The position numbers and the translations under genes were made by a program. Source: Streptomyces sp. NBC_00523 (GTDB lineage Bacteria; Actinomycetota; Actinomycetes; Streptomycetales; Streptomycetaceae). Taken from it: a stretch of DNA of 64,000 bases. Where the stretch lies: positions 1,674,001 to 1,738,000 of the forward strand of contig NZ_CP107836.1 in assembly GCF_036346615.1 (NCBI RefSeq). Reading direction: 5' to 3'. Shown here one piece after another: positions 37,338-49,423 of this stretch (positions are counted from its first letter, which is position 1; each line of letters opens with the position of its first letter). The notes under the pieces were generated by a model. The model had not been told where the DNA came from and did no database searches. It saw nothing but the letters and a program-made list of their open reading frames with translations.

Positions 37338-38362
37338 GGGCCGATCCTTCCATGCATCCGAAAAATACGGTCGTACGCGGCGGCCAACAGCTCCGGATCA
37401 TGGATCGGAACGCCGTCGGGTGAGGCCACGGGCGCCAGCTCGACCGCGGCACCGAGCCGTTTGGCTGCGTCGGCGAGGGAATCGCGGTCGGGCACGGCGG
37501 CCTCGTCGGCCAGCACCACGTCCAGGGCGAGTTTAGGGGCGTGTCGTCCCAAAACCTCCAAATGACGCTGCGGTGAGAAGCCATCTGTTTCACCGGGCTG
37601 CGGTGCGAGATTCAACGAAAGGACCTTCCGGGCCTTCGTCTCGATCAGCGCGTCCAGCAGTTCGGGGACGAGCAGGTGCGGGATGACCGAGGAGAACCAG
37701 GAGCCCGGACCGAGGACCACCCAGTCCGCGTCCCGGACCGCGGCGACCGCCTCGGGCACGGCCGGCGGGTCGGCCGGGACCAGGTGCACGGACTGCACCT
37801 CGCCCGGGGTGAGGGCCACGGTGGCCTGTCCGCGCACGGTGTCCACGTCCTCCGGGCGGTCCGGGTCGTGGCCCTTGACGAGGGCCTGGAGCTCCAGCGG
37901 CACGGCGGACATGGGCAGCACCCGGCCGTGCGCGCCGAGCAGCTTGCCGACCAGGTCCAGGGCCTGGACGTGGTCGCCCAGCTGCTCCCAGAGGGCCACG
38001 ATCAGCAGATTGCCGACCGCGTGCTCGTGCAGGTCGCCCTTGGACTGGAAGCGGTGCTGGATGACCTGGGCCCAGGTCTGGCCCCACTCGTCGTCGCCGC
38101 ACAGGGCGGCCAGCGCCTTGCGCAGGTCGCCGGGGGGCAGGACGCCCAGCTCCTCGCGCAGCCGCCCGCTGGAGCCGCCGTCGTCGGCGACGGTGACCAC
38201 GGCGGTCAGATCGCCGGTGATCCGGCGCAGCGCGGTGAGGGAGGCCGACAGGCCCATGCCGCCGCCGAGGGCGACGACCTTGGGCTGGGCGCCGCGCTTG
38301 CGCACGGAGAGCGCGGGCGCCGCACCCCGCAGTCGGCGCAGGCGCAGATTGCGACTGGTCAC
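37328..38362 (-). CDS. yvcK: YvcK/CofD-like protein (gluconeogenesis factor)
   Basis: 344 residues from GTG at 38362. Contains [22 protein letters not shown] and [32 protein letters not shown], the nucleotide-binding loops of the family; [12 protein letters not shown] and [17 protein letters not shown] follow. Relatives bind UDP-sugars and affect carbon use and cell wall. Start overlaps the rapZ stop by 4 bp. The preceding 20 residues are basic ([10 protein letters not shown]). Confidence 0.94.
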   Translation of the reverse strand: MTSRNLRLRRLRGAAPALSVRKRGAQPKVVALGGGMGLSASLTALRRITGDLTAVVTVADDGGSSGRLREELGVLPPGDLRKALAALCGDDEWGQTWAQVIQHRFQSKGDLHEHAVGNLLIVALWEQLGDHVQALDLVGKLLGAHGRVLPMSAVPLELQALVKGHDPDRPEDVDTVRGQATVALTPGEVQSVHLVPADPPAVPEAVAAVRDADWVVLGPGSWFSSVIPHLLVPELLDALIETKARKVLSLNLAPQPGETDGFSPQRHLEVLGRHAPKLALDVVLADEAAVPDRDSLADAAKRLGAAVELAPVASPDGVPIHDPELLAAAYDRIFRMHGRIGPWR

Positions 38363-39324
38363 TCGCGCCCCATGTCCCTGTGTACGAGCACGGTCTCGAT
38401 CCCCTCCGTGGCGAGCCGGGCCGCCAGCTTCTCGGACATCGCCACCGAGCGGTGCTTGCCGCCCGTGCAGCCCACCGCGATGGTCACATAGCGCTTGCCC
38501 TCGCGGCGGTAGCCCGCGGCGACGAGCTGGAGCAGTTCGGTGTACTGGTTGAGGAACTCCTTGGCGCCGGGCTGGTCGAAGACGTACGCCGACACCTCCT
38601 CGTTCAGCCCGGTGAAGGGGCGCAGCTCCGGGACCCAGTGCGGGTTCGGCAGGAAGCGGCAGTCGACCACCAGGTCGGCGTCGACCGGCAGGCCGTACTT
38701 GAAGCCGAAGGACATCACCGTGGCGCGCAGCTCCGGCTCCTCGTCGCCGGCGAACTGGGCGTCCATCTTGGCGCGCAGCTCGTGGACGTTGAGGCTGGAG
38801 GTGTCGATCACCAGGTCGGCGTCGCCGCGCAGCTCGCGCAGCAGGTCGCGCTCGGCGGCGATGCCGTCCACGATGCGGCCGTCGCCCTGGAGCGGGTGGG
38901 GGCGGCGGACCGACTCGAAGCGGCGGACCAGCGCGTCGTCGGAGGACTCCAGGAAGACCACCCGGCGGGTGACGCCCTTGGCGTCCAGGTCGGCGAGGGA
39001 TTCGCGCAGGTTGTCGAAGAAGCGGCGGCCCCGCACGTCGACCACGACGGCGATCCGGGCCACGTTGCCCTGGGAGCGGGCGCCGAGCTCCACCATGGTG
39101 GGGATCAGCGCGGGCGGCAGGTTGTCCACGACGAACCAGCCGAGGTCCTCCAGACACTTGGCCGCTGTGCTGCGCCCGGCGCCGGACATGCCGGAGATGA
39201 TCACCAGCTCCGGGATGGCCGTCGCGGCGTCGCCCGTCTCGGTCGGGGTGCCCGTACTCACGTGTGCTGCTCCGTCTGCTCGGTCCGTGCGGTCGTGCCC
39301 GTGTTCATGTTCGTGCTCGGTCAT
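38359..39324 (-). CDS. rapZ: RapZ-family nucleotide-binding protein
   Basis: 321 residues. P-loop GMSGAGRST at 45-53, then [22 protein letters not shown]-terminal RAPZ domain with [32 protein letters not shown] and [16 protein letters not shown]. In enteric bacteria RapZ controls GlmZ RNA decay; in actinobacteria the role is unknown. The first 45 residues are an extra His/Glu/Asp-rich tail ([18 protein letters not shown]) absent from E. coli RapZ. Overlaps uvrC by 4 bp. Confidence 0.94.
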   Translation of the reverse strand: MTEHEHEHGHDRTDRADGAAHVSTGTPTETGDAATAIPELVIISGMSGAGRSTAAKCLEDLGWFVVDNLPPALIPTMVELGARSQGNVARIAVVVDVRGRRFFDNLRESLADLDAKGVTRRVVFLESSDDALVRRFESVRRPHPLQGDGRIVDGIAAERDLLRELRGDADLVIDTSSLNVHELRAKMDAQFAGDEEPELRATVMSFGFKYGLPVDADLVVDCRFLPNPHWVPELRPFTGLNEEVSAYVFDQPGAKEFLNQYTELLQLVAAGYRREGKRYVTIAVGCTGGKHRSVAMSEKLAARLATEGIETVLVHRDMGRE

Positions 39325-41357
39325 GTCGTGCTGCCCCCGTCGTCCTCTTCCATGATCTCTCCTGTGGCCGTGTTCACGGCGGGTGCGGCCGGGGCGGCCG
39401 CCGCGAGGGCGACGGCCACGGACTCCGCTGTCCTGCGGCCTATCCCGGGAACCTCGCAGATCTCTTCGATTGTCGCCTGCCGCAGCTTCTTGACGGAGCC
39501 GAAATGCTTGATCAGGGCCTGTTTCCGGGTGTCTCCGAGGCCGGGGACGGCGTCCAGCGGGCTGGCGCGGATGCGCTTGGCCCGCTTGGCGCGCTGGTAG
39601 GTGATGGCGAAGCGGTGCGCCTCGTCGCGGACGCGCTGGAGGAGATACAGGCCCTCGCTGGAGCGGGGCAGGACCACCGGGTCGTCGTCATCGGGCAGCC
39701 AGACCTCTTCGAGGCGCTTGGCGAGGCCGCAGACCGCGATGTCGTCGATGCCGAGCTCGTCCAGGGCCCGCTTGGCGGCGGCGACCTGCGGCTGCCCGCC
39801 GTCCACGACGAGGAGCTGCGGCGGGTACGCGAACCGCTTGGGGCGGCCGTCGTCCTCGCGGGACTCGTCGGCGGCCCGGGGGTCTCCGTCGCCCTCGCCC
39901 GGGACCGCCGGGACGGGGCCGGTGGGCGCCGGGGTCTCCTCCCACTCCCCCGTGCGCTCCTTCTCCTGGAGGTAGCGGCGGAAGCGGCGGCTGATCACCT
40001 CGTGCATCGAGCGGACGTCGTCCTGGCCCTCGAAGCCCTTGATCTGGAAGCGGCGGTACTCCCCCTTGCGGGCGAGACCGTCCTCGAAGACCACCATGGA
40101 CGCGACGACGTCGTCGCCCTGGAGGTGCGAGATGTCGAAGCACTCGATGCGCAGCGGGGCGGTGTCCAGGTCCAGGGCTCCGGCGATCTCCTCCAGGGCC
40201 CGGGAGCGGGTGGTGAGGTCGGAGGCGCGCTTGGTCTTGTGCAGTCCGAGCGCCTGCTGGGCGTTGCGCTGGACGGTGACCATCAGGTCCTTCTTGTCGC
40301 CGCGCTGCGGGATGCGCAGGCTGACCAGGGAGCCGCGCCGGTCCGCGAGCCACTGGGAGACCGCCGCGGGGTCCGCGGGCAGCGCCGGGACCAGGACCTC
40401 CTTGGGGACGGCGTCGCCGCTCTCCTCCCCGTACAGCTGCTGGAGGGCGTGCTCCACGAGGCCGGAGGTGTCGACGTTCTCCACCTTGTCGGTGACCCAG
40501 CCGCGCTGGCCGCGGACCCGGCCGCCGCGCACGTGGAAGATCTGGACGGCGGCCTCCAGCTCGTCCTCGGCGACCGCGATGAGGTCGGCGTCGGTGGCGT
40601 CGGCGAGGACGACGGCGCTCTTCTCCATCGCGCGCTTCAGCGCCTCGACGTCGTCGCGCAGCCGCGCGGCCCGCTCGTACTCCATCTCCTCGGCGGCCGC
40701 CATCATGTCCTTCTCCAGGCGGCGGATGTACGTGCCGGTGCGGCCGGCCATGAAGTCGCAGAAGTCGTCCGCCAGTTCGCGGTGCTCCTCGGGGGTGACG
40801 CGGCCGACGCAGGGGGCCGAGCACTTGCCGATGTAGCCGAGGAGGCAGGGGCGGCCGGTCCGCGCGGCGTTCTTGAAGACACCGGCGGAGCAGGTGCGGA
40901 CGGGGAAGACGCGGAGCATCAGGTCGACCGTCTCGCGGATCGCCCAGGCGTGCCCGTACGGACCGAAGTAGCGCACGCCCTTCTTCTTGGCGCCGCGCAT
41001 CACCTGGACGCGGGGGAACTCCTCGTTGAGCGTGACCGCCAGGTAGGGATAGCTCTTGTCGTCGCGGTACTTGACGTTGAACCGGGGGTCGAACTCCTTG
41101 ATCCAGGAGTACTCCAGCTGAAGCGCCTCGACCTCGGTGGCGACGACCGTCCACTCCACGGAGGCGGCCGTGGTCACCATCGTGCGCGTGCGCGGGTGGA
41201 GGCCGGAGAGGTCCTGGAAGTAGTTGGCCAGGCGCTGGCGCAGGCTCTTGGCCTTCCCGACGTAGATCACCCGGCGGTGTTCGTCGCGGAATTTGTAGAC
41301 CCCCGGGGAGTCGGGGATCTGTCCCGGCTTGGGGCGGTAGCTGGAGGGGTCTGCCAT
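39321..41357 (-). CDS. uvrC: UvrC, excinuclease ABC subunit C
   Basis: 678 residues. GIY-YIG endonuclease at the N-terminus ([29 protein letters not shown]), UVR motif about residue 210 ([23 protein letters not shown]), an RNase H-like second nuclease ([45 protein letters not shown]) and C-terminal tandem helix-hairpin-helix ([37 protein letters not shown]). Makes both incisions in nucleotide excision repair. A weak damage-type promoter precedes the ATG. It heads the uvrC-rapZ-yvcK-whiA operon. Confidence 0.97.
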   Translation of the reverse strand: MADPSSYRPKPGQIPDSPGVYKFRDEHRRVIYVGKAKSLRQRLANYFQDLSGLHPRTRTMVTTAASVEWTVVATEVEALQLEYSWIKEFDPRFNVKYRDDKSYPYLAVTLNEEFPRVQVMRGAKKKGVRYFGPYGHAWAIRETVDLMLRVFPVRTCSAGVFKNAARTGRPCLLGYIGKCSAPCVGRVTPEEHRELADDFCDFMAGRTGTYIRRLEKDMMAAAEEMEYERAARLRDDVEALKRAMEKSAVVLADATDADLIAVAEDELEAAVQIFHVRGGRVRGQRGWVTDKVENVDTSGLVEHALQQLYGEESGDAVPKEVLVPALPADPAAVSQWLADRRGSLVSLRIPQRGDKKDLMVTVQRNAQQALGLHKTKRASDLTTRSRALEEIAGALDLDTAPLRIECFDISHLQGDDVVASMVVFEDGLARKGEYRRFQIKGFEGQDDVRSMHEVISRRFRRYLQEKERTGEWEETPAPTGPVPAVPGEGDGDPRAADESREDDGRPKRFAYPPQLLVVDGGQPQVAAAKRALDELGIDDIAVCGLAKRLEEVWLPDDDDPVVLPRSSEGLYLLQRVRDEAHRFAITYQRAKRAKRIRASPLDAVPGLGDTRKQALIKHFGSVKKLRQATIEEICEVPGIGRRTAESVAVALAAAAPAAPAVNTATGEIMEEDDGGSTT

Positions 41358-41364
41358 GCTCCCC

Positions 41365-41387
41365 ACCCTACTTGCGGGCAGTGACAG
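41365..41387 (-). promoter_or_regulatory. weak RecA-independent damage-type promoter of uvrC
   Basis: Reverse strand CTGTCACTG (41387-41379), 8 bp, TAGGGT (41370-41365), then 7 nt to the ATG. Two bases of the 9-bp TTGTCRGTG element differ, but spacing and distance to the start copy those of uvrB and ogt. Confidence 0.45.
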
Positions 41388-41409
41388 CGCGGGGTGCGCG
41401 GATGGCGCC

Positions 41410-41450
41410 GCGCTCCGGGGCAGGGGTGGGGAGCACCTGCCCCGGAGCGC
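41410..41450 (-). terminator. terminator of the secreted-protein pair
   Basis: A perfect 15-bp stem (GCGCTCCGGGGCAGG/CCTGCCCCGGAGCGC) with an 11-nt loop, 27 bp beyond the stop of the gene ending at 41477. Confidence 0.82.
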
Positions 41451-41476
41451 GGGGTCGTGGGGGCCGCGGGGCCCGG

Positions 41477-42331
41477 TCATCCGGTCCGGCGGCGGCTCCT
41501 CAGGCGCAGGGCGGTGACGCCGCACAGGGCGAGTACGGCGACGGCGCCTCCGGCGGCCGCCATGGAGCCCGCGGTCAGGGCGGTCGCGGTCCCGGTGGTG
41601 GAGGCGGCGATGGCGGGGCCGGACCCCTTCTTCGCCTCGGGCCCGTAGCCGCCCGCCTCGCCCTTGCGGGCGTACGCGGACCCGGGGAGCTTGTCCGCGT
41701 AGGCGGCGTGGACCCGGGTGCGGTAGGCGGAGAGCGTCGTCCCCTGCTTGCCGACCGCCCGGACGGCGTCCTGGTCGAGCGGGAGGACCCGGTCGCCCTT
41801 CTGCGCGTACCAGGCGTCGATCTGGGGCTCGTGGAAGACGATGCCGCCGGGCAGCTTGCGGGCGCCGGCCGCGGTGTAGCGGGCCTCGTCGTCGCCGGTG
41901 GCGATGTTCACCACCCGCATCGCGCCGTCCTTGCCGGGTTCCGGCAGCGTCCAGAGCGACGCCTTCTGCCCGTCCGAGGAGACGGCGGTGCTGGCCAGGT
42001 AGTCGAGGGAGGCGACGGGAGCGCCCGGCTCGCCCGCGACGAATCCGGCGGACAGGGTGCGCACGGGCACGGCCTCGCCCTGGATGCGGGGTGCGGCGGC
42101 CTTCTCGGTGACGGCGCCCTCGCGGGCGAAGAACCGGGACAGGGTGTTCAGGGTGGTGGCGTCGGTGGCCGCCTCGTGGGCCGCGGCCAGGGCGGCGGGA
42201 CCGGCCTGGGGGCCGTCGGCGGCGGCCGCCTGCGGGGCGGCGGTGAGGAGGGCCGTGCCGGCGAGGACACCGGCGGCGGCCAGGGCGGCGGCGAGGGGGC
42301 GGCGGACGCTCCCGTGACGGGTGGTGGTCAT
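41477..42331 (-). CDS. secreted protein with C-terminal membrane anchor, unknown function
   Basis: 284 residues. Signal peptide ([31 protein letters not shown]), a central domain of about 190 residues ([68 protein letters not shown]), then a Ser/Thr/Ala/Gly stretch, a hydrophobic segment ([24 protein letters not shown]) and RSRRRTG. No LPxTG sortase motif is seen, so it is probably a surface protein held by its own helix. Its ATG lies 4 bp after the stop of the secreted peptidase gene, so the two are an operon. The domain is not one I recognise. Confidence 0.8.
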   Translation of the reverse strand: MTTTRHGSVRRPLAAALAAAGVLAGTALLTAAPQAAAADGPQAGPAALAAAHEAATDATTLNTLSRFFAREGAVTEKAAAPRIQGEAVPVRTLSAGFVAGEPGAPVASLDYLASTAVSSDGQKASLWTLPEPGKDGAMRVVNIATGDDEARYTAAGARKLPGGIVFHEPQIDAWYAQKGDRVLPLDQDAVRAVGKQGTTLSAYRTRVHAAYADKLPGSAYARKGEAGGYGPEAKKGSGPAIAASTTGTATALTAGSMAAAGGAVAVLALCGVTALRLRSRRRTG

Positions 42332-42335
42332 GGCG

Positions 42336-42992
42336 TCACGCCCCGATCCGGTAGAGCGAGTGGGTCCAGGAGAACTCGCTGTTGTTCACGTACCAGGAGT
42401 GCGAGGCCCAGTTGTAGCGGTTGCTGGAGGGCCAGGGGTCGCCCCAGTAGACGAGGCTGTTGGCGTCGTCGTAGCCGTACAGGACGTGCATGTGGCCGCC
42501 GCCCGACGACCACTGGATGCGGGTCTCGACCGGGCGTCCGGCGGCTATCTCGGTCTGCACGGTGGAGTAGCGCAGCCAGCCGCTGACGTACGAACCGGGG
42601 CTGATGCCCGCCCAGTACAGGGCGTTCTGCACGTTGTCGAGGGCCGCCTGCGAGTTGGGGCAGTCGTAGCCCTGGGCGCGGTTGAAGGCGGCGTTGCAGA
42701 ACTCGTTCTGGCTGTAGTTGCGGCCGTACCAGGTGGCGATGGTGTTGCCGGACGCGGCCCAGCACCAGTTGGTCTTCTGCTGGGCCTGCATCGTGATGTT
42801 GAGCCGCTTGGTGGCGGCGAGGGCGGCCGTCGGGGCGGACGCGGTCCGGACCTGGGCGGTGGCGGTTGCGGTGGCGGCGGCGATGCGGGGCTGGTCGGCG
42901 GCGGTGGCGGTCGCCGTGGGGACGGCGAGCAGCAGGGCGGCCAGTACGGCTGTCACCGACAGCCGGGCCGGCCTGGTTGCTGGGTGGCGCAT
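42336..42992 (-). CDS. secreted papain-like cysteine peptidase
   Basis: 218 residues. Signal peptide in residues 1-32. Catalytic residues are visible: Gln/Cys77 in MQAQQKTNWCWAASGNTIATWYG (the QxxxxCWAA pattern), His167 or His169 in GGGHMHVLYGYD, Asp185 in VYWGDPWP. This matches the papain-like family of AvrRpt2/C70 and C39 relatives. Extra Cys at 99 and 111 may form a disulfide. First gene of the two-gene operon; the divergent regulator at 43220 may control it. Confidence 0.85.
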   Translation of the reverse strand: MRHPATRPARLSVTAVLAALLLAVPTATATAADQPRIAAATATATAQVRTASAPTAALAATKRLNITMQAQQKTNWCWAASGNTIATWYGRNYSQNEFCNAAFNRAQGYDCPNSQAALDNVQNALYWAGISPGSYVSGWLRYSTVQTEIAAGRPVETRIQWSSGGGHMHVLYGYDDANSLVYWGDPWPSSNRYNWASHSWYVNNSEFSWTHSLYRIGA

Positions 42993-43096
42993 GACGTTCC
43001 TCCCGGGGCGGGGGGTGGGGGTTCCGAGGAGCGCGTCCGGACGCTGTGGAGGAGCATCAACCGTTGTCGGGGACGGGTCAACACGCTTGAATGCGG

Positions 43097-43208
43097 GTGA
43101 ACACCGCGGTGTGAACGTCCGGGGCCGAGGTGTGAACGCGCGCCCCCGGCCACCTGCGGACCGGCATCCGTCGGCGCGGCCCCGTGCCCGGCCGGCGTGA
43201 ACGTTCAC
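43097..43208. promoter_or_regulatory. four GTGAAC repeats, the last in a 12-bp palindrome
   Basis: GTGAAC occurs at 43097, 43111, 43132 and 43197; the last continues as GTGAACGTTCAC, a perfect palindrome just before the ribosome binding site of the regulator. They lie in the 227-bp spacer between the divergent peptidase and regulator genes, as an operator array would. Confidence 0.5.
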
Positions 43209-43219
43209 CAGGAGGACCC

Positions 43220-44146
43220 ATGCGGCACACCGAGGCCGAACTGGCGCAGGTGCTGCACACCGGCCCGTTCCACCTGGCCCTGCGCACCGCGCTGTCGGTG
43301 CGCGGCCTGCCGCTCCAGCGGGTCCGGCACCATCTCGCGCACCGGGGGATCAAGCTCGGTGTGACCAGCCTGAGTTACTGGCAGCAGGGCGCCCGCCGCC
43401 CGCAGCGTCCGGAGTCGCTGCGCGCCGTGAAGGCCCTGGAGGAGGTCCTCGCCCTGCCGCCGAACTCGCTGCTCGGACTCCTGGACACCGAGGAGCCCCG
43501 TCCGGACACCGAGCGCCCGCCCGCGCGCACGTACCGCTCGCTGGTGGAGACGTCCGGGGCCGTGGAGCGGCTGCTCGCGGACATGGAGTCACCCGCGGAC
43601 GGCGGGCTGCACACGGTGGGCCACCAGGAACGGGTACGGATCGGGCCGGGGCGCCAGATGCAGCAGCGGGCCTCGCAGCACGTGGTGCGCGCCCACCGGG
43701 ACGGCATCGACCGCTATCTCGCGGTGTACGTGGGGGATCCGGGCTGCGATCCGGCGCGGGTCGAGGTGCGCGCCCGGGAGAACTGCCGGACGGGCCGGGT
43801 CCGCTGGGACCGGGAGACCGGGGTGCTGATCGCCGAGCTGCTGTTCGACACCCGGCTGCGGGCGGGCGACACGTACCTCTTCGGCTACGGCTTCGAGGAC
43901 GGCACGGGCGGGCCGTGCGGCGAGTACATGCGCGGCTTCACCTTCGGCGGCGGGCAGTACGTGCTCCAGGTCGGGTTCGCCGAGGAGGCGCTGCCGGTAC
44001 GGTGCCGGAGCTTCGCCCAGGCGTCGGCGGGCGCGCCCCGGGGCGCGCGGGCGGAGCTCACGCTGACCGGCCGGCACCGGACCGTGCATCTGGTGGAGCA
44101 GGGGGTGCGGCCGGGGCTGGTCGGGATCGACTGGGACTGGGAGTAA
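43220..44146 (+). CDS. putative DNA-binding regulator with XRE-like N-terminus
   Basis: 308 residues, ATG with GGAGG 5 nt upstream. Residues about 10-85 look like an XRE-type helix-turn-helix (LRTALSVRGLPLQRVRHHLAHRGIKLGVTSLSYWQQGARRPQRPESLRAVKALEEVLALPPNSLLGLL). The C-terminal 190 residues form a beta-rich domain (YLAVYVGDPGCDPARVEVRARENCRTGRVRWDRETGVLIAELLFDTRLRAGDTYLFGYGFEDG) that I cannot assign; no membrane segment. It is divergent from the secreted-peptidase operon and preceded by GTGAAC repeats, so I infer it regulates that pair and itself. Confidence 0.78.
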   Translation: MRHTEAELAQVLHTGPFHLALRTALSVRGLPLQRVRHHLAHRGIKLGVTSLSYWQQGARRPQRPESLRAVKALEEVLALPPNSLLGLLDTEEPRPDTERPPARTYRSLVETSGAVERLLADMESPADGGLHTVGHQERVRIGPGRQMQQRASQHVVRAHRDGIDRYLAVYVGDPGCDPARVEVRARENCRTGRVRWDRETGVLIAELLFDTRLRAGDTYLFGYGFEDGTGGPCGEYMRGFTFGGGQYVLQVGFAEEALPVRCRSFAQASAGAPRGARAELTLTGRHRTVHLVEQGVRPGLVGIDWDWE

Positions 44147-44162
44147 ACGGGGGGCTGCCGGG

Positions 44163-44591
44163 TCAGGCGTCGGGGCCCGCGATCAGCCTTCCGCCCTCGA
44201 CGCGGACCGGGACGGCGGGCAGCGGCACGGTCGCGGGGCCGTGGATGGCCTTGCCGGTCGTGGTGTCGAAGCGGCTGCCGTGGCAGGGGCAGTGGCCCTC
44301 GTTCTTCTCGACCTTGTCCAGCAGGCAGCCGGCGTGGGTGCACTGGGCACTGAACGCCTTGAACTCCCCCTTGGCCGGGCAGGTCACGACGACGCGCTGC
44401 TCGCGGTAGAGCTTGGACTCGCCGACGGGGACCTCGTCGGGCGCGCCGAGCTCGACGGGGGCGGTGGGGGTCGGCGTCTCGGCGTGGCCGAGCTTCGAGT
44501 CGGTCGAGCAGGCGGCGGCGCCCAGCCCGGCGACGCCGGCGAGAGCGGCGCCCTTCAGCACGGTGCGGCGGGCGGCGGGCTGGCCGGACAT
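44163..44591 (-). CDS. Rieske [2Fe-2S] lipoprotein, Tat-exported
   Basis: 142 residues. RRTVLKG twin-arginine signal followed by a lipobox (GLGAAACS, Cys28), so it is probably exported folded and lipid-anchored. Rieske ligands: CTHAGC and CPCHGSRFD with the bonding Cys pair, as in QcrA-like proteins. An electron-transfer role at the membrane is inferred; partner unknown. Convergent with the regulator at 43220. Confidence 0.9.
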   Translation of the reverse strand: MSGQPAARRTVLKGAALAGVAGLGAAACSTDSKLGHAETPTPTAPVELGAPDEVPVGESKLYREQRVVVTCPAKGEFKAFSAQCTHAGCLLDKVEKNEGHCPCHGSRFDTTTGKAIHGPATVPLPAVPVRVEGGRLIAGPDA

Positions 44592-44728
44592 GCGGTCTCC
44601 ACGGGTCGGGCGGTCAGATCGGGAAACCGTGCCGGGGCTGCCCGGGGCGGCCGCGGCATCGGTGACGTAACCGACGATACCGGCGGAGACGGGCGCCTCC
44701 GCGCGGGGGCCTGTCGTGGCTCGCCGGG

Positions 44729-44794
44729 GCCGGGAGCGCGGCGAGGCGGCGGCCGGCGCGCTGGGAGAGCCGGGAACGCGGCGAGGCGGCGGCC
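44729..44794 (+). repeat. 26-bp tandem repeat, period 40
   Basis: GCCGGGAGCGCGGCGAGGCG... at 44729-44754 recurs at 44769-44794 with one mismatch (G to A). The second copy forms the left arm of the uvrA terminator, so the terminator arm appears duplicated. Confidence 0.65.
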
Positions 44795-44821
44795 CCCCGT
44801 CGGCAGGGGCCGCCGCCTCGC
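44781..44821 (-). terminator. uvrA terminator
   Basis: A perfect 16-bp stem (GCGAGGCGGCGGCCCC/GGGGCCGCCGCCTCGC) with a 9-nt loop, 16 bp past the uvrA stop. Confidence 0.87.
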
Positions 44822-44836
44822 ACCGGGTGTCCGGTG

Positions 44837-47860
<3,024 letters not shown>

Positions 47861-47999
47861 GCCGGTCCGCACCTTTCTGGAGAGAGTTGGGGGAACTGAG
47901 CCCCCGGCCCAGGGTATGGGGGGCGCCACAGCGGTGTACGAAGCTTTCGACTTCGAGCGTATAGCACGCACATTCGAATTGCGGACGGCTGAGAACTCC

Positions 48000-48029
48000 T
48001 TCACCCGAACGAGTGGCCGCAGCTAGGCT
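48000..48029 (+). promoter_or_regulatory. promoter of the mycothiol-enzyme gene
   Basis: TTCACC (48000-48005), 18-bp spacer, TAGGCT (48024-48029), then 7 nt to the ATG at 48037, giving a leaderless mRNA. Confidence 0.6.
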
Positions 48030-48036
48030 CGGCCCC

Positions 48037-48726
48037 ATGACTGATCATGCGCACGACCTGGCAGCACTCCGGGAAGCGACGGATCGGCTGCTCGGAGCCA
48101 CCGGAAAACTGGACGACGCGGCGCTGTCCGAGCCGTCACGCCTGCCGGGCTGGAGCCGCGGTCATGTCATCGCGCACCTCTCCCGTAACGCCGACGCGCT
48201 CGCAAATGTTCTCCGCGGCCTGCCGATGTACGCAGACAGCGAAACCCGGGACCGCGACATCGAGCGGGACGCCTCCCGGCCCCAGGAGCAGCAGCTCGCC
48301 GACCTGACGGCGAGCGCGGCCCGTTTCGTGGAGGCGGCGGCCGAGCCCGCGGACTGGTCGCGCACGGTGACCCTGCGCAACGGTTTGACGGACTCGGCCG
48401 CGCGCGTGCCCTTCCGGCGCCGCGGCGAGGTGGAGCTGCACCACGTCGACCTGGGCGTGGGCTACGAGCTGGAGGACCTGCCGGAGGAGTTCACCGCGCG
48501 GGAGATCGACTTCCTGGCCGAGCGGTTCGGCAGGCACCCCGAGGTCGTGTCGACGGCAGTCGTCGACGACACCGGGCGGGTGTGGACGACCGGCGGCGGC
48601 GCGGAGGGCGGGCCCGTCGCCGTCCGGGGCACGGCGCCCGAGCTGCTGGGGTGGCTCAGCGGTCGGCGCGACGGCTCGTCGCTCACGGTCGAAGGCGGCA
48701 CGCTTCCGGCGCTGCCCCCGCTATAG
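48037..48726 (+). CDS. maleylpyruvate isomerase-family (mycothiol-dependent type) protein
   Basis: 229 residues. DinB/MDMPI fold: LPGWSRGHVIAHLSRNADALANVLRG at the N-terminus carries the metal-site His, and EVELHHVDLGVGYELEDLP carries the further Glu/His/Asp ligands. The C-terminal 60 residues form the SCP2-like MDMPI-C part (VWTTGGGAEGGPVAVRGTAPELLGWLSGRRDG). Relatives use mycothiol as cofactor in isomerase or transferase reactions; the substrate here is unknown. It sits 10 bp before the MBL hydrolase gene, and the two are probably co-transcribed. Confidence 0.88.
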   Translation: MTDHAHDLAALREATDRLLGATGKLDDAALSEPSRLPGWSRGHVIAHLSRNADALANVLRGLPMYADSETRDRDIERDASRPQEQQLADLTASAARFVEAAAEPADWSRTVTLRNGLTDSAARVPFRRRGEVELHHVDLGVGYELEDLPEEFTAREIDFLAERFGRHPEVVSTAVVDDTGRVWTTGGGAEGGPVAVRGTAPELLGWLSGRRDGSSLTVEGGTLPALPPL

Positions 48727-48736
48727 GCTGAGGAAC

Positions 48737-49393
48737 ATGACGTACAGCGGAGCGGTGAGGGTCGGCGGGCCCGCCGATGTGCACGAGCTGACGGATCTGA
48801 TGATCTCGAAGGTCGCCGTCGGCCCGATGGACAACAACGCCTATCTGCTGCGCTGCCGGGCCACCGGCGAGCAGCTGCTGATCGACGCGGCCGACGAGGC
48901 CGGGACGCTGCTGCGGCTGATCGGTGACGACTCGATCCTCTCCGTCGTCACCACCCACCGGCACCGCGACCACTGGCGGGCCCTGGCCGAGGTCGTCGCC
49001 GCGACCGGGGCGCGCACCTTCGCGGGGCGGTTCGACGCCGAGGGCATCGAGGTGCCGACGGAGGTCCTGGTCGAGGACGGCGACACGATCCGGGTGGGCG
49101 AGGTGGCGCTCACCGCCCGCCATCTCACCGGGCACACCCCGGGGTCGATCTCGCTCCTGTACGACGACCCGCACGGGGCGCCGCACCTGTTCACCGGGGA
49201 CTGCCTCTTCCCCGGCGGCGTCGGCAACACGCACAAGGACCCCGAGGCGTTCGCGAGCCTGCTGCACGACGTGGAGACCAAGCTCTTCGCGCCGCTGCCG
49301 GACGAGACCTGGGTCTACCCGGGCCACGGGCGCGACACCACGCTGGGGGACGAACGGCCCCACCTGCCCGAGTGGCGCGCCCGGGGCTGGTGA
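48737..49393 (+). CDS. metallo-beta-lactamase-fold hydrolase (glyoxalase II-like)
   Basis: 218 residues. Metal motif THRHRDH (residues 73-79), a variant of HxHxDH that keeps all metal ligands; HLTGHTPGSISLL, FTGDCLFPGG and WVYPGHGRDTTLGDERP supply the rest. MBL proteins of this type hydrolyse thioesters such as S-acyl-mycothiol or glutathione; with a mycothiol-type neighbour, a thiol-ester substrate is plausible but unproven. Confidence 0.9.
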   Translation: MTYSGAVRVGGPADVHELTDLMISKVAVGPMDNNAYLLRCRATGEQLLIDAADEAGTLLRLIGDDSILSVVTTHRHRDHWRALAEVVAATGARTFAGRFDAEGIEVPTEVLVEDGDTIRVGEVALTARHLTGHTPGSISLLYDDPHGAPHLFTGDCLFPGGVGNTHKDPEAFASLLHDVETKLFAPLPDETWVYPGHGRDTTLGDERPHLPEWRARGW

Positions 49394-49423
49394 GGCGGGA
49401 CCGTCCGTCCCGTACCGCTGCGG

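Noticed and set aside
47930..47985. Palindromes such as CGAAAGCTTCG and ATTCGAAT before uvrA as LexA boxes
   Set aside because: Neither fits GAAC-N4-GTTC; no convincing SOS box could be read there.
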